Of a DNA stretch of 12,151 bases, positions 1-8,055 are shown one piece after another. Source of the stretch: Bradyrhizobiaceae bacterium (GTDB lineage Bacteria; Pseudomonadota; Alphaproteobacteria; Rhizobiales; Hyphomicrobiaceae); the NCBI GenBank assembly GCA_947475855.1, contig CANJPN010000150.1, forward strand, positions 1 through 12,151. The letters are read 5' to 3'. Each line of letters begins with the position of its first letter. Position 1 is the stretch's first letter. A program made the translations under genes and the position numbers. The notes below the pieces were generated by a model, which did not search any database, was not told the origin of the DNA, and saw nothing but the letters and a program-made list of their open reading frames with translations.

Positions 1-1728
<1,728 letters not shown>

Positions 1729-1947
1729 TTTTTCCCTCGCATCGGCATCTCGGCGCCCGCGGGCCATTCAGCGCCGAGGCAGCATTTCGACAGTAACCAA
1801 GCCGGGCGGCCGGGTTATGCACCCAGATCAGTCCCGAGTGTTCAATCTATAGGAGGTGACCTGGGGACCGTAAATCCGACTAAGGACATCCGGCCGGTCC
1901 AGCGATAGCGTATCCCGCGGGTGCGAGGCGCGACCGGCCTCCCTCGC

Positions 1948-1966
1948 GAGGACCGTGCAGGTCCTC
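1948..1966. repeat. Perfect 7-bp inverted repeat with a 5-base loop
   Basis: GAGGACC (1948-1954) and GGTCCTC (1960-1966) are perfect reverse complements around GTGCA. The repeat lies in the non-coding gap about 95 nt downstream of the metE-like stop codon. No T-run follows on either strand, so it is not a classical intrinsic terminator. It could be an RNA hairpin in the pccA leader or in the metE-like 3' trailer, or a protein binding site. Confidence 0.5.
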
Positions 1967-2025
1967 CGCGCGGATGCGAACGTCGACCCAGCCCTTCGGC
2001 GGGACGAGGGAGTGAGAGTTGATCG

Positions 2026-2050
2026 CGAGTGCCGCCTGTTATGGCACTCG
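2026..2050 (-). terminator. Candidate 3' hairpin/terminator of the metE-like gene
   Basis: An 8-bp perfect stem (CGAGTGCC at 2026-2033 and GGCACTCG at 2043-2050) with a 9-base loop begins nine bases after the metE-like stop codon on the minus strand. The position fits a transcript end, but no U-tract follows. It may be a weak terminator or a structure that protects the 3' end. Confidence 0.4.
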
Positions 2051-2059
2051 TGCGTGTGC

Positions 2060-3178
2060 TCAGACCGAACCCCAGACAGCCTTGGCTGTGTCGACGACAA
2101 GGCGCAGCTTGGCCGACTGGTCGCCCGCCGTCAGAGGGTTGCCGGCCACCGTGGACGCAAATCCGCACTGGGGGCCGACGCCGAGGCGGTCAAGATCGAT
2201 GAACTTCGAGGCTTCGGCGATGCGGCATTCGAGGTCCGACCGTTGCTCGAGGGCGGCCGACTTCGAGCTGACGAGGCCCAGGACGACGCCCTTTCCCTTC
2301 GGCACGAAACGGAGCGGTGCGAAATCGCCGGCACGCGGCGTGTCGTATTCGAGCAGGAAGTGCGTCACCTTGGTTTCGTTGAAGAAGCGCTCGGCGATCT
2401 TGTCGTAACCGCCTTCGGAGAGGTAGTGGCCTTTGAAGTTGCCGCGGCACATGTGGACGCCGATGGCCATGTCCGCGGGAGCGCCGGCGACCGCATCGTT
2501 GATGCTGTCGATGTAGAGGCCGATCAGTTCGTCCGGGTCGCGCTTGTCGGCAACGAGCTTGGCGCGAATGCCCGGATCGCACAGGAGCGCGATGGCGACC
2601 TCGTCGAGCTGGACGTAACGGCAGCCGGCGTTCGCAAGCGCGGCGATTTCCTCGCGAAAAACTTTGGCAAGGTCGGCGAAGAATGCGGATGCATTGGCGT
2701 AGACTGCCGGATTAGCGAAGTCTGCATAACGATAAAGGTGCATCGTGGAGGGAGCGGGCAGCGTAATCTTCGCGGCCTTCGCCGTCACGCGCGATACGAA
2801 CTCGTATTCGTCCACGGCCAGCGCGCGGGCGCGAGCCACCTTGCCTTCAGCGTAAGTCGCGGTGAAGTCCATCTCGTGGCCGTGATCGTCGCGGAACTTG
2901 AACAGCGCCGGCTTGATCGTGAAGCCCTGGCAGCGCTCGACGAAGCGGCCCCAATAGGAGGCACGGCGGAACTCGCCATCCGTGACGACGCCCAGGCCCG
3001 CGTCCTCTTGGAGTTTCACCACATCGCGGATCGCAGCGTCCTGAACCGCTGCGAATTGGTTGTCGTCGATCTCATTTCCGGCGCGCTTGCGGAATGCGTC
3101 GCGGAGAGCCTTCGGCCGGAGAAGGCTGCCGACGTGGTCGGCGCGGAACGGCGGGCGGGAAGTCGGAACTTTAGACAT
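2060..3178 (-). CDS. MetE-like cobalamin-independent methionine synthase family protein (C-terminal catalytic domain only)
   Basis: This 372-residue protein matches the zinc-dependent catalytic barrel of MetE. It is half the length of classical MetE (about 750 residues) and lacks the N-terminal domain, like the YxjG/YxjH group. All four expected zinc ligands are present: H242 and C244 in HMCRGN, E277 in LLEYD and C338 in GPQCGF. The conserved blocks DHVGSLLRP (14-22), TDGEFRR (66-72) and YVQLDE (188-193) are also seen. The likely reaction is methyl transfer to homocysteine with methyltetrahydrofolate or another methyl donor. The family also contains alkyl transferases acting on other thiols, such as coenzyme M, so the substrate is uncertain. 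The ATG start is followed by SKVPTSRPPFRADHVGS; GGGAGG lies 10 bases upstream. The gene diverges from the TetR gene, whose protein may also control it. Confidence 0.88.
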   Translation of the reverse strand: MSKVPTSRPPFRADHVGSLLRPKALRDAFRKRAGNEIDDNQFAAVQDAAIRDVVKLQEDAGLGVVTDGEFRRASYWGRFVERCQGFTIKPALFKFRDDHGHEMDFTATYAEGKVARARALAVDEYEFVSRVTAKAAKITLPAPSTMHLYRYADFANPAVYANASAFFADLAKVFREEIAALANAGCRYVQLDEVAIALLCDPGIRAKLVADKRDPDELIGLYIDSINDAVAGAPADMAIGVHMCRGNFKGHYLSEGGYDKIAERFFNETKVTHFLLEYDTPRAGDFAPLRFVPKGKGVVLGLVSSKSAALEQRSDLECRIAEASKFIDLDRLGVGPQCGFASTVAGNPLTAGDQSAKLRLVVDTAKAVWGSV

Positions 3179-3230
3179 GGCTTGCGAGCCTCCCGGTGGA
3201 TGCGCTCGTGGCGCTGGATTCAGTTTTCAA

Positions 3231-3256
3231 TAGACATATAGATTTCCATCGGTCTA
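3231..3256. promoter_or_regulatory. Candidate operator: inverted repeat TAGAC-N16-GTCTA
   Basis: TAGAC (3231-3235) and GTCTA (3252-3256) are perfect reverse complements in the AT-richer part of the region between the metE-like gene and the TetR gene. The repeat covers the -10 element and spacer of the candidate leftward promoter, where a repressor would be effective. The arms are only 5 bp and the centre is not symmetric, so this is a weak palindrome. Assigning it to the adjacent TetR protein is inference from location. Confidence 0.3.
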
Positions 3257-3264
3257 ATGATCAA
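3236..3264 (-). promoter_or_regulatory. Candidate sigma-70-type promoter of the metE-like gene
   Basis: On the minus strand TTGATC (3259-3264) and CTATAT (3236-3241) are separated by exactly 17 bp. TTGATC matches TTGACA at four positions, and CTATAT resembles the -10 sequence common in alphaproteobacteria. Transcription would start near 3229, giving a leader of about 50 nt before the ATG at 3178. The local AT-rich patch in an otherwise GC-rich region supports the call. Confidence 0.4.
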
Positions 3265-3301
3265 GTCAATCCAGCCTGGGGAGGCGCTCGCCGTATTCGT
3301 C

Positions 3302-3330
3302 TTGGACGGCGCGCGCAACGTTAGCGTAAT
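3302..3330 (+). promoter_or_regulatory. Weak candidate promoter for the TetR-led operon
   Basis: TTGGAC (3302-3307) and CGTAAT (3325-3330) lie 17 bp apart, about 23 bp before the chosen TetR start. The match to consensus is partial (3/6 and 4/6). If real, transcription would start near 3337, which excludes the far upstream ATG at 3257 as the translation start. Confidence 0.2.
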
Positions 3331-3352
3331 CGGTGGCGAAGTTGATGGCGTG

Positions 3353-4030
3353 ATGGCAATGGACCACGCAACGCTTCAGAGCGGCGCCGGAGAGCGCCCC
3401 AGGAAACGAGCCAGCGAGATCGTCGACGCCGCTGCACGGGTGTTCGCCGAGCGCGGCTATCACGGCACTTCCACGCAGGATATCGCGGACGCGCTCGGGC
3501 TGAGACAAGCCAGCCTCTACTACTACTTCGCATCGAAGGAAGCCGCGCTGGAACTTGTGTGCGAGCGCGGGGTCGACGGGTTCGTCGATGCCGCGGAAGC
3601 AATTCTGAAGAAGGCGGGGACACCGCGCGAGAAGATCGAGCGCCTGATCGCCGCGCATCTTTCGCCGCTCGAGACACGGCGCGACTACGTCCGCGTATTC
3701 ATCAACGAGCGGCGCTATCTGCCGGCTGCGAGCCGCAAGCGGATTGGCCGCGCGAGCCGACGCTTGGAGCGGATTTTTCAGCAGATCGTCGAAAGCGGAA
3801 TGGACGAAGGCGTCCTGCGGCCGGACGCCGATCCGCGCACCACGACACTGGCGATACTGGGCATGTGCAATGCCGTGATCAATTGGAGGCCGGCTGAACC
3901 GAATTCATCCACGACCGTGCTAGCGGCTGAATTCGCGCGCCTCGTGATGGACGGACTGGCTGTGGCGAAGCCGGGTGCGACAGCCGTCAAACGCATGCCC
4001 CAGAAGAGAGGGAGGCCGCGCCGTGCGTGA
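3353..4030 (+). CDS. TetR/AcrR-family transcriptional regulator
   Basis: This 225-residue protein has a TetR N-terminal DNA-binding domain. IVDAAARVFAERGYHGTS (23-40) leads into the helix-turn-helix TQDIADALGLRQASLYYYF (41-59) and then the usual SKEAAL. The all-helical C-terminal part is the ligand and dimer domain; its ILGMCNAVINWRP segment (168-180) resembles TetR proteins of fatty-acid and sterol catabolism (FadR/KstR2-like). The start is uncertain. ATG 3353 gives a normal family length; ATG 3359 is equally possible; ATG 3257 would add 32 residues of non-family sequence and has no ribosome binding site. The C-terminus ends with the basic KRGRPRRA, which resembles an AT-hook. It heads the operon and overlaps the synthetase gene by 8 bp, so it probably represses the operon and responds to an acid or its CoA ester. 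Confidence 0.85.
   Translation: MAMDHATLQSGAGERPRKRASEIVDAAARVFAERGYHGTSTQDIADALGLRQASLYYYFASKEAALELVCERGVDGFVDAAEAILKKAGTPREKIERLIAAHLSPLETRRDYVRVFINERRYLPAASRKRIGRASRRLERIFQQIVESGMDEGVLRPDADPRTTTLAILGMCNAVINWRPAEPNSSTTVLAAEFARLVMDGLAVAKPGATAVKRMPQKRGRPRRA
4007..4015 (+). promoter_or_regulatory. Strong Shine-Dalgarno site deciding the GTG start of the acyl-CoA synthetase
   Basis: AGAGGGAGG lies inside the last codons of the TetR gene, seven bases before GTG at 4023. It favours that codon over the ATG at 3975, which lies deeper in the TetR gene with no comparable site. The same bases encode the RGR of the TetR C-terminal tail. Confidence 0.7.
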
Positions 4031-5915
4031 GCTTTCCCCTAGATTCGCCGAGCTGAGGGCGAAGACCGCGCCGCAGCTCATCGTCGAGCATGCACGCGTA
4101 AAGCCCGGCGAGATCGCGTTTCGGTCGAAGCATCGCGGGCTCTATCGTGAGCGCACTTGGCGGGACTACGCCAACCTGGTCGGCCGAACCGCGCGCGGGC
4201 TCGCTGCGCTCGGCGTGAAGCGTGGTGATCGCGTGGCGATCATGGGAGACGCCACGGAAGAATGGGCCGTTTGCGACATGGCCGTGCAGGCGCTTGGCGC
4301 GATCTCTTTCGGCATCTATCCGACGGCATCGGTTTCCGAGGTCGAGTACCAGATGGCCGATGCGGGTGCGTCGGTGTTCATCGCCGAGGACCAGGAGTAC
4401 ATCGATAAGATCCTGGCGTCGGGCGATCGTTTGACCGAGTTAAAGTCCATTGTCGTCATCGATGCATCAGCGACCTATGGCTACGACCATCCGAAGCTGA
4501 AGCGGATGGACGACATTCTTGCCGCCGCAGGGCCGATCGAGGCTGGGCAGGCCGCGCTGGAGGCGATGGCCGCAAAGGTCTCGGGCACCGATCCTGCGTT
4601 CATCGTCTACACGTCCGGCACCACGGGAAATCCAAAAGGTGCATTGATCTCGCACGGGCGGCATCTGGCCGGAACGTACACGATCGTCGATCATTTCCCG
4701 ACACTGGCGCGTGAGACGCACAGGACCGTCGTGTTCCTGCCGATGTGCCATATTTTCGGCCGCGATATCGCGATCACACTGCCGTTGATCTCGGGGCTCG
4801 TTCCACACTATGGCGAGGACGTGGAGGACCTGCTGCGCACGCTGGTCGAAGTCGCCCCTACGGTTCTCTTCACCGTACCGCGCTACATGCAGAAGTTCGC
4901 GTCACAACTGCTGGTCGGCATCGGCGCGACGTCATCGATCAAGGGCCTGGCGCACGAGACTGCGATGCGGCTGGCCCGCCCAGTTGCTCGACGGCGATGG
5001 GAAGGCAAAAGCACCGCTATCGATCCACTGCTCGCGAGCGTCGCGCGCGCGATCGCCTTCAAACCGATGCTGACCAAGATCGGTCTCGATCAGGTGCAGC
5101 TCGCCATCGCGGGCGGGGCCGCACTACCTCGCGAAACGGCCGCGTTGTGGCAGATCTGGGGCGTCAACCTATGCGAAGCCTATGGCCAGACTGAAACCGG
5201 CGGCGCCTTCATCAGCGCGCAGGCTGGCCCCTTTCCGCGACCCGGCAGCGTGGGCAGCGTTGTCAGCGGCTGGGAAGTCAAGCTCGCGGCCGACGGCGAG
5301 CTGCTGGTGCGCGGACCGGACGTGTTCGACGGCTACTGGCGCAACCCCGAGGCCACCAGCGAGGTCATCGACGCAGAAGGATGGTCTCATACTGGCGATA
5401 TCGCGGAATGGGATGGCAACCAACTCCGGCTCGTAGATCGCGCGCGGGATTTCATCGTCACTTCGGGCGGAAAAACGATCTCGCCGTCGACGATCGAGAA
5501 CAGTCTGCGCGGCAGTCCCTATATCGCCGAAGCGATGGTGATCGGCCATAACCGAAAGTACCTCACAGCCGTAATCGAGATCGATTTCGATACCGTGAGC
5601 GACTGGGCGCGCGCGCACGACATTTCCTATACCGGCTTCACGATGCTCGCCGCGCACGACCGCATCAAGGGGGTGATCGCAGCCGAGATCGACAAGACGA
5701 ATGCCGAGCTGGCACGCGTCGAGCAGATCAAGGCGTTCCGCATCCTGCCCAAGCAGCTCGACCCGGAAGAGGAGGGCGAGCCAGTCACACCTACGCGAAA
5801 GGTGAAGCGGAAGCTGATGCAGGAGCGCTTCAAGGATCTCATCGACGAAATGTACGAGGACAGCGAGGAGCGACGGGTCACTGCCGCCGCTGGGGAGGTT
5901 CTCGGCGCTAATTGA
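4023..5915 (+). CDS. Long-chain-type acyl-CoA synthetase (AMP-forming)
   Basis: This 630-residue member of the ANL adenylating superfamily activates a carboxylic acid with ATP to an acyl-AMP and then an acyl-CoA. Key motifs are in order: the phosphate-binding loop YTSGTTGNPKG (196-206), PMCHIFGRD (240-248), AGGAALP (363-369), YGQTE (387-391), HTGD (456-459), the hinge region VDRARDFIVTSGGKTISP (471-488) and the C-terminal TPTRKVKRK (589-597), which carries the likely catalytic lysine. Length and motifs fit the long-chain FadD15-like branch rather than acetyl-CoA synthetase. It has no signal peptide and should be cytoplasmic or membrane-associated. Its GTG start overlaps the TetR stop by 8 bp, so the two are translationally coupled. 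The ABC importer genes follow after 53 bp, which suggests that it activates the imported acid. Chain length or aromatic preference cannot be read from the sequence. Confidence 0.9.
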   Translation: MRELSPRFAELRAKTAPQLIVEHARVKPGEIAFRSKHRGLYRERTWRDYANLVGRTARGLAALGVKRGDRVAIMGDATEEWAVCDMAVQALGAISFGIYPTASVSEVEYQMADAGASVFIAEDQEYIDKILASGDRLTELKSIVVIDASATYGYDHPKLKRMDDILAAAGPIEAGQAALEAMAAKVSGTDPAFIVYTSGTTGNPKGALISHGRHLAGTYTIVDHFPTLARETHRTVVFLPMCHIFGRDIAITLPLISGLVPHYGEDVEDLLRTLVEVAPTVLFTVPRYMQKFASQLLVGIGATSSIKGLAHETAMRLARPVARRRWEGKSTAIDPLLASVARAIAFKPMLTKIGLDQVQLAIAGGAALPRETAALWQIWGVNLCEAYGQTETGGAFISAQAGPFPRPGSVGSVVSGWEVKLAADGELLVRGPDVFDGYWRNPEATSEVIDAEGWSHTGDIAEWDGNQLRLVDRARDFIVTSGGKTISPSTIENSLRGSPYIAEAMVIGHNRKYLTAVIEIDFDTVSDWARAHDISYTGFTMLAAHDRIKGVIAAEIDKTNAELARVEQIKAFRILPKQLDPEEEGEPVTPTRKVKRKLMQERFKDLIDEMYEDSEERRVTAAAGEVLGAN

Positions 5916-5968
5916 GGAACGCAACGACGGACCCAATGACGAACAATCCAAAACCGGGAGAGAACACG

Positions 5969-7129
5969 ATGCTCAAGAAAGCTATCATTGGTACTGCCAT
6001 CTTCACCGCGGCAGCACTTCCTGCCGCGGCTCAGGATGCCTACGTCATCGGCCTGACGGGAGCGCTAACCGGTCCGCCAGCCGGAACCTACGCACCCGGC
6101 GTCGACGCCATGCGGATCTATTTCGACCGGCTCAACAAGGCCGGCGGCGTAAACGGCAAACAGATCAAACTCGTCATCCAGGACGACTCGGCAGAGCCTG
6201 GCAAGGCCGCCGCCAATGCCAAGAAGCTCGTCGCACAGGACAACGCCTTGCTCGTGATCAACACGAGCCTGTCCTCGACATATGCGCCGGTGATCGGCGA
6301 AACGAAGCGCGCAGGTGTGCCGCTGCTGTTCGCCAATGCGGTGTGCCCAAAGGAAGTAAACCCGCCCGCGGAGCCGCTCCAGTTCTGCTCGACCGCATTC
6401 GCCGCTACCTACGACAGCCGCGCGTCGCTCGCGTTCATCAAGGAAACCGCGAAGGAGGCCGTGAACCTCGGGCTCGTGGCAATGGCAATTCCGGTTTCGC
6501 GCGGAGAGATCGACTTTGCGGACACACAGACCGGCGCGCTCGGCTTCAAAACCGTGGCGAAGGAAATCATCCCTCCACCGACGCCCGACTATGCGCCGTT
6601 CGCCACCAAGATCAAGGATGCCGGCGCGAACTGGGTGTTCTCGTGGGCGCCGTGGATCACCCAAGTCCGGTCAGTGGAAGCGCTTCGCCGTCTGGGCTGG
6701 ACCGGCGACTTCGTGACGTGGGCGCATCTGGAAGCCGAAAGCGAACTCGTGCGGCTGAAGGATCCCAAGCTGTTCGTCGTCGGCGCCAACGCGCTGTTCC
6801 AGGACGGCCTGCCAATCCACAAAGAGATCGAGGCCGCGGCGAAGGAAGGCGGCTCTCAGTATCCCGCGAATCAGATGGCCGAAGGCTGGATCGCCGCGCA
6901 AGTGATCGAGGCGGCACTCAAGAGCGCCGGATGGCCCGCCACGCCACAGAAGGTCGCCGACGCGCTAGCATCCGTGAAGGTCGACACGAAGGGGCTGCGC
7001 GGCGGCCCGATCGAGTGGACCAAGGAGAACCACTTCCGCACCAAGCAATACTACCGCGTCTATCGATGGGACCCCACCAAGAACGCGATCGTGGTGGCGA
7101 AGGACTGGTACAGCTACGACGTGAAATGA
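5969..7129 (+). CDS. Branched-chain-amino-acid-type ABC transporter substrate-binding protein
   Basis: This 386-residue periplasmic protein captures the ligand for the importer encoded downstream. A Sec signal peptide is clear: MLKK, a hydrophobic core, then LPAAA with cleavage probable near residue 21, so the mature protein starts close to QDAYVIGLTGALTGP. The mature part fits the LivK-like type I fold: YAPGVDAMRIYFDRLNKAGGV (41-61), the KIKLVIQDD-like strand at 65-73 and the YAPVIG block at 105-110. C126 and C140 could form a disulfide. The ATG at 5969 is preferred because it gives a proper signal peptide and has GGGAGAG six bases upstream; a TTG at 5912 would add 19 unsupported residues. 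Aromatic- and fatty-acid-binding proteins of this family share this look, so an amino acid ligand should not be assumed. Confidence 0.92.
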   Translation: MLKKAIIGTAIFTAAALPAAAQDAYVIGLTGALTGPPAGTYAPGVDAMRIYFDRLNKAGGVNGKQIKLVIQDDSAEPGKAAANAKKLVAQDNALLVINTSLSSTYAPVIGETKRAGVPLLFANAVCPKEVNPPAEPLQFCSTAFAATYDSRASLAFIKETAKEAVNLGLVAMAIPVSRGEIDFADTQTGALGFKTVAKEIIPPPTPDYAPFATKIKDAGANWVFSWAPWITQVRSVEALRRLGWTGDFVTWAHLEAESELVRLKDPKLFVVGANALFQDGLPIHKEIEAAAKEGGSQYPANQMAEGWIAAQVIEAALKSAGWPATPQKVADALASVKVDTKGLRGGPIEWTKENHFRTKQYYRVYRWDPTKNAIVVAKDWYSYDVK

Positions 7130-7138
7130 GCCTTTTTT

Positions 7139-7172
7139 CCTCTCCCCTGCGCACTTCTGCGATGGGGAGAGG
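7139..7172 (+). repeat. Intergenic hairpin between the binding-protein gene and livH
   Basis: CCTCTCCCC (7139-7147) and GGGGAGAGG (7164-7172) form a perfect 9-bp stem with a 16-base loop, just after the stop codon at 7127-7129. G-U and A-U pairs with the preceding T-run (7133-7138) could extend the stem into 7173-7178. The right arm overlaps the start of the livH ribosome binding site GGGGGAG (7171-7177). It may stabilise the upstream message or limit permease translation. The CCTCTCCCC/GGGGAGAGG core looks like dispersed intergenic palindromes I recall from Bradyrhizobium-type genomes. Confidence 0.6.
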
Positions 7173-7182
7173 GGGAGAATTC

Positions 7183-8055
7183 ATGCAGCTTATCGTCAAT
7201 ATTCTCGTGCTCGCCGCCATCTACGCGCTGATCAGTTGCGGCTATGTCCTGGTCTATCGCGTCAGCCGCGTCCTCAATCTCGCACACGGCGAATTGATGA
7301 TGCTCGGCGGCTATATGCTGATCGTGACGGCGGCTACGATTTCGTCGAACCCGATCGCCGCGATTGCGGGCGCGTTGGTCCTCAGCCTGATGGTGGGCGG
7401 GCTCGTCTATGTGTTCCTGATGCGCAAGATGACCGGCGAGATGGTGTTGGCCGCCGTGCTGGCAACCGTCGCGCTCGGCATTCTCTTGCGCGGCCTCGTG
7501 ATCCTGTTCTGGTCGGCACAGATCCAATATCCCGCGCAGACGCTCGCGCTTTCCAACCCAACGCTGAACCTTCCTGGCGGCGCGAGCATTTCATTCTATT
7601 CGGCGATGCTGATCGTGGCGACTGTCGTCGTCTACAGCACGCTGTTCGCGTTCTTGCGGTTCGGGAGCTGGGGAATCCGGATGCGCGCGGCGGGGCAATC
7701 ACCGCTACTGGCGGCTCAGCGCGGCATCAACCTGCACGGCGTATACGCGCTGGCATGGGGGCTTTCGACACTGACTGGCTCACTGGCCGGCATACTCATC
7801 GCGCTCGACTCCGGGTTGTCGCAGACGATCGTGATGATCGGGCTGAAGGCATTTCCCGCGGCGCTGGTCGGCGGGCTCGATAGTCTCGTCGGCGCACTCG
7901 CCGGCTCGCTGATCGTGGCCGCTGCCGAAGTCCTCATGATCCACTATGTCGATCCGCTGCTGGCCGACGTGGTGCCGTTCCTGGTTCTGATCGGCATGCT
8001 TGTCGTTCGCCCGTGGGGCCTGTTCGGGACGCGGGAGGCGCTCGATCGTGTCTAG
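7183..8055 (+). CDS. Branched-chain-type ABC transporter permease, LivH-like
   Basis: This 290-residue inner-membrane protein is one half of the importer channel. It is almost entirely hydrophobic, with about eight predicted membrane segments. The LivH hallmark YRVSRVLNLAHGELMMLGGY (25-44) follows the first helix. The cytoplasmic coupling loop that contacts the ATPases is visible as MRAAGQSPLLAAQRGI (167-182), and GLKAFPAALVGGLDS (220-234) is the typical C-terminal membrane segment. The length is normal for the family. The start at ATG 7183 has GGGGGAG five bases upstream; the open frame further upstream lies inside the binding-protein gene and is spurious. The stop overlaps the livM start by 8 bp. 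The ribosome binding site abuts a stable hairpin, which may lower expression relative to the binding protein. Confidence 0.93.
   Translation: MQLIVNILVLAAIYALISCGYVLVYRVSRVLNLAHGELMMLGGYMLIVTAATISSNPIAAIAGALVLSLMVGGLVYVFLMRKMTGEMVLAAVLATVALGILLRGLVILFWSAQIQYPAQTLALSNPTLNLPGGASISFYSAMLIVATVVVYSTLFAFLRFGSWGIRMRAAGQSPLLAAQRGINLHGVYALAWGLSTLTGSLAGILIALDSGLSQTIVMIGLKAFPAALVGGLDSLVGALAGSLIVAAAEVLMIHYVDPLLADVVPFLVLIGMLVVRPWGLFGTREALDRV

Larger units (their letters stand above)
1729..2059. other. Intergenic region between pccA and the metE-like gene, no gene seen
   Basis: These 331 bp separate two leftward genes. No frame gives a protein I recognise, and the open frames present are short and lack family features. 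It holds two perfect inverted repeats (1948-1966 and 2026-2050), listed separately. On the minus strand a weak promoter-like pair for pccA can be drawn: TTTACG at 1869-1874 and CTATAG at 1847-1852, spaced 16. That would give a 5' leader of over 100 nt. The gap and the hairpin after the metE-like stop suggest that pccA is transcribed separately. Confidence 0.6.

Noticed and set aside
1851..1859. Perfect plus-strand Shine-Dalgarno-like AGGAGGTGA, which on the minus strand reads like the 3' end of 16S rRNA
   Set aside because: No start codon with a lasting frame follows on the plus strand, and the flanking minus-strand bases do not resemble 16S rRNA. Treated as chance.
1955..3241. Long plus-strand open frame of 428 codons
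   Set aside because: It lies opposite the MetE-like gene, whose minus-strand frame carries all the zinc ligands and conserved blocks.
3257..3352. Upstream ATG that would extend the TetR protein by 32 residues
   Set aside because: There is no ribosome binding site, the added residues do not look like a TetR N-terminus, and it would run through the candidate promoter.
5912..5968. TTG start overlapping the synthetase stop for the binding protein
   Set aside because: It would place 19 polar residues before a clear signal peptide. The ATG at 5969 has a good Shine-Dalgarno site.
6343..7182. Upstream extension of the LivH frame by 280 codons
   Set aside because: It overlaps the binding-protein gene completely, is arginine-rich shadow sequence, and a good start with its own Shine-Dalgarno site exists at 7183.
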